A stretch of DNA of 64,000 bases, taken from Typha latifolia (lineage: Eukaryota > Streptophyta > Magnoliopsida > Poales > Typhaceae). Positions within the stretch are counted from its first letter, which is position 1. Every line of letters starts with the position of its first letter. The notes beneath the pieces are model-generated. The model was not told where the DNA came from. It searched no databases and saw only the letters and a list, made by a program, of their open reading frames with translations. The stretch covers positions 5,094,001 through 5,158,000 of the forward strand of contig CM034108.1 in the NCBI GenBank assembly GCA_019914945.1, given 5' to 3'. Of this stretch, positions 62,313 to 64,000 are shown piece after piece. The translations under genes were made by a program, and so were the position numbers.

Positions 62313-64000
62313 TTTCTATTAATTGGGTTGAAGCTCGCACGGAGTCTTGATGCTGACCTGGTCTGATCACTCTGGTTTCCAGTCCATTTCATGTCAACCA
62401 TGAGATGAATATGGATTGAACCTTTGTAAATGAGGCATAAATTACAAAGTTCCCATCTAAAGCCTGTCAATCTTTGTTATCTATTTGCTGTGGTGTACTG
62501 GTAAATTGCTAGGAGTGAACTATTGTATCACCTAGTACTCTCCATTTAGAAAAGTTTTGAAAGTAGTTGTGAGATAGCACCATTTGAATTTTCTCAATAT
62601 CTTTGTACTCTCTGATTAATCAAAAGTGTTCGATTTGGGAAAAATTATGTAACTGATTGTTTGTTTCAAGACTAGCAGATAATGTTGTTTGTTCTTCAAT
62701 GATACTCCTTAGTTTCATGGAGCTTCTTTGTTTTGATTTAGCTCAGTAGTTAAAAAATAATGATGATAATTCTACAGTCGGAATTAGCCGGTGGCCTTGT
62801 TCCTCTTCTTAGACGAACAAGTGCGGGCACGAAAGCATCACAATTTTATGATTCCCCATTTTATGGGCACGAAGTTTCTTTCTTCCTCACGGTGGAAAAC
62901 TCTACCTCAAAAAGCTCCTCAGGCCCAACTTAGAGGATGAGGTTTGCAGTGAAATTGCTCATCCGTGGCATATCGTCCTATTGTCTTATGTGCTCTAAAC
63001 TTAAAACATTTTCATTAGACTAAATTATAATTATTAGTTAACTATTAACTAGGACGTCAAAATACTTAATTACCTCTTAGAAATATAGTTTGATTTATAG
63101 ATGAGGAGTAGTTGGTCATTTGGCTATTTATTAACGATGGAAACAAGATGAAAAAACTAACTGTTAATTTGATTTGGACTACTAATTGGAAACCTTTTAC
63201 TTTTCTAACGCGGTAAACTAAAACTACATTTTATCATCTAAGACCTATTTTTGCACTTCATCTGTAACGAACAAAAATTGAATTATTATGTGCATGGTGT
63301 ATCAAAAATGTTCTTATTTAGAATGTATGGAATCTTGAAAGCTTTTGAGCTTTAAACTTTCATGGACATTTTTAACATTACACTGTGCGTAAATCCTATC
63401 CACTTCTTTCTTCATCAAACGAAATTTAAATCTGTGGTTAATAGCTTACTATCTAAATGCTATAACAAAATCATTTGCACACTTGTGAATGGCTGGGTGA
63501 CAACTCTTCCCCCCATTAATAATAACAAAGAGCTTACGCTCTAAAATAATTTATTGTTAAGTGTGTAATTGGTAGACATGTATGAGGATCTGATCAATAT
63601 CAGTTACTATATTAAATAAAAATTAGAACTTTCTCTTACCACTTGGTGAGGGCAAATTAGTCCTAAAATAGTAAAAATGAGTAATTTTGCAATGGAAACA
63701 TGAAACATTAAATGGATTCTAGTGAGCACTCTAATCTAATAAAATGTATATCAACTATAACAAATATATACACTCAATTTTGTATACTAAATCATAAAAA
63801 CTAAATGCAATTAAATTGCGAAAGCCTCTATTCCTACCTACTTTAGTAAATAGGAAAGGAACAAAAGAAACCTTCTGATTGTAAATATTTTCATTCCTCT
63901 CACTTTAATGACTAGATTTGATAAAATTCCCTTCCATAAATTGGGGTTCTGTAATTAGAGGGTCTCATGTGGGAAAAAAAAGCCATAAGAATTGATTCCG
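62313..64000. other. VPS35 3' UTR and downstream intergenic DNA
   Basis: About 300-400 bases after the stop are probable 3' UTR. The rest is AT-rich; the small open frame at 63362-63544 has no recognisable feature. I see no further gene before the window ends. Confidence 0.5.

Overview
The window is nuclear DNA from a flowering plant. The evidence is four multi-exon genes with GT..AG introns, protein families typical of land plants, long AT-rich introns, and plant transposons of the LINE, Ty3/Gypsy-like, hAT, Mutator-like and Tourist-like types. A monocot is plausible, but the sequence alone does not prove it. There is no bacterial, organellar or CRISPR-type content. I recognised no tRNA or rRNA gene.

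Layout. (1) 1-1690 is AT-rich and holds a fold-back element with a five-copy tandem repeat. (2) 2511-5246 (+) encodes a bromodomain/NET (BET) protein of the plant GTE8-12 group, 578 aa in 9 coding exons; its leader intron carries a duplicated 3' splice region. (3) 7639-16008 (-) encodes an FHA-domain protein of the microspherule protein 1 type (Arabidopsis EMB1967-like), 945 aa in 7 exons, convergent with gene 1. (4) 18890-25337 (+) encodes a 429-aa RGG/glycine-rich protein (Arabidopsis AT1G27090-like) in 4 exons with one 5-kb intron; it is divergent from gene 3. (5) 25338-36108 is a transposon nest. (6) 36447-62312 (+) encodes a complete VPS35 retromer subunit, 795 aa in 22 exons, with very large introns that carry many transposons. 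(7) 62313-64000 is the 3' flank.

The most informative region is the nest at 29244-36108. A LINE flanked by a 17-bp target-site duplication (TSD) was hit by a GC-rich hAT MITE (8-bp TSD) and by an LTR element (5-bp TSD). The two LTRs of that last element are inverted, not direct, so it is a giant palindrome around a decayed gag. The LINE ends about 340 bp upstream of the VPS35 start codon. VPS35 introns also hold two copies of one long LTR (one a solo LTR nested in a hAT element), three copies of one MITE family, a Tourist-like MITE and a hAT transposase fossil.

The four genes are housekeeping-type: two chromatin readers or regulators (BET, FHA/MCRS1), one probable RNA-binding protein and one endosomal sorting protein. 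They do not form a pathway. Exon boundaries were worked out by eye from splice consensus, phase and family conservation. All four coding sequences sum to multiples of three and end in stops. I found no convincing new multi-gene system; the novelty lies in transposon structure and local duplications.
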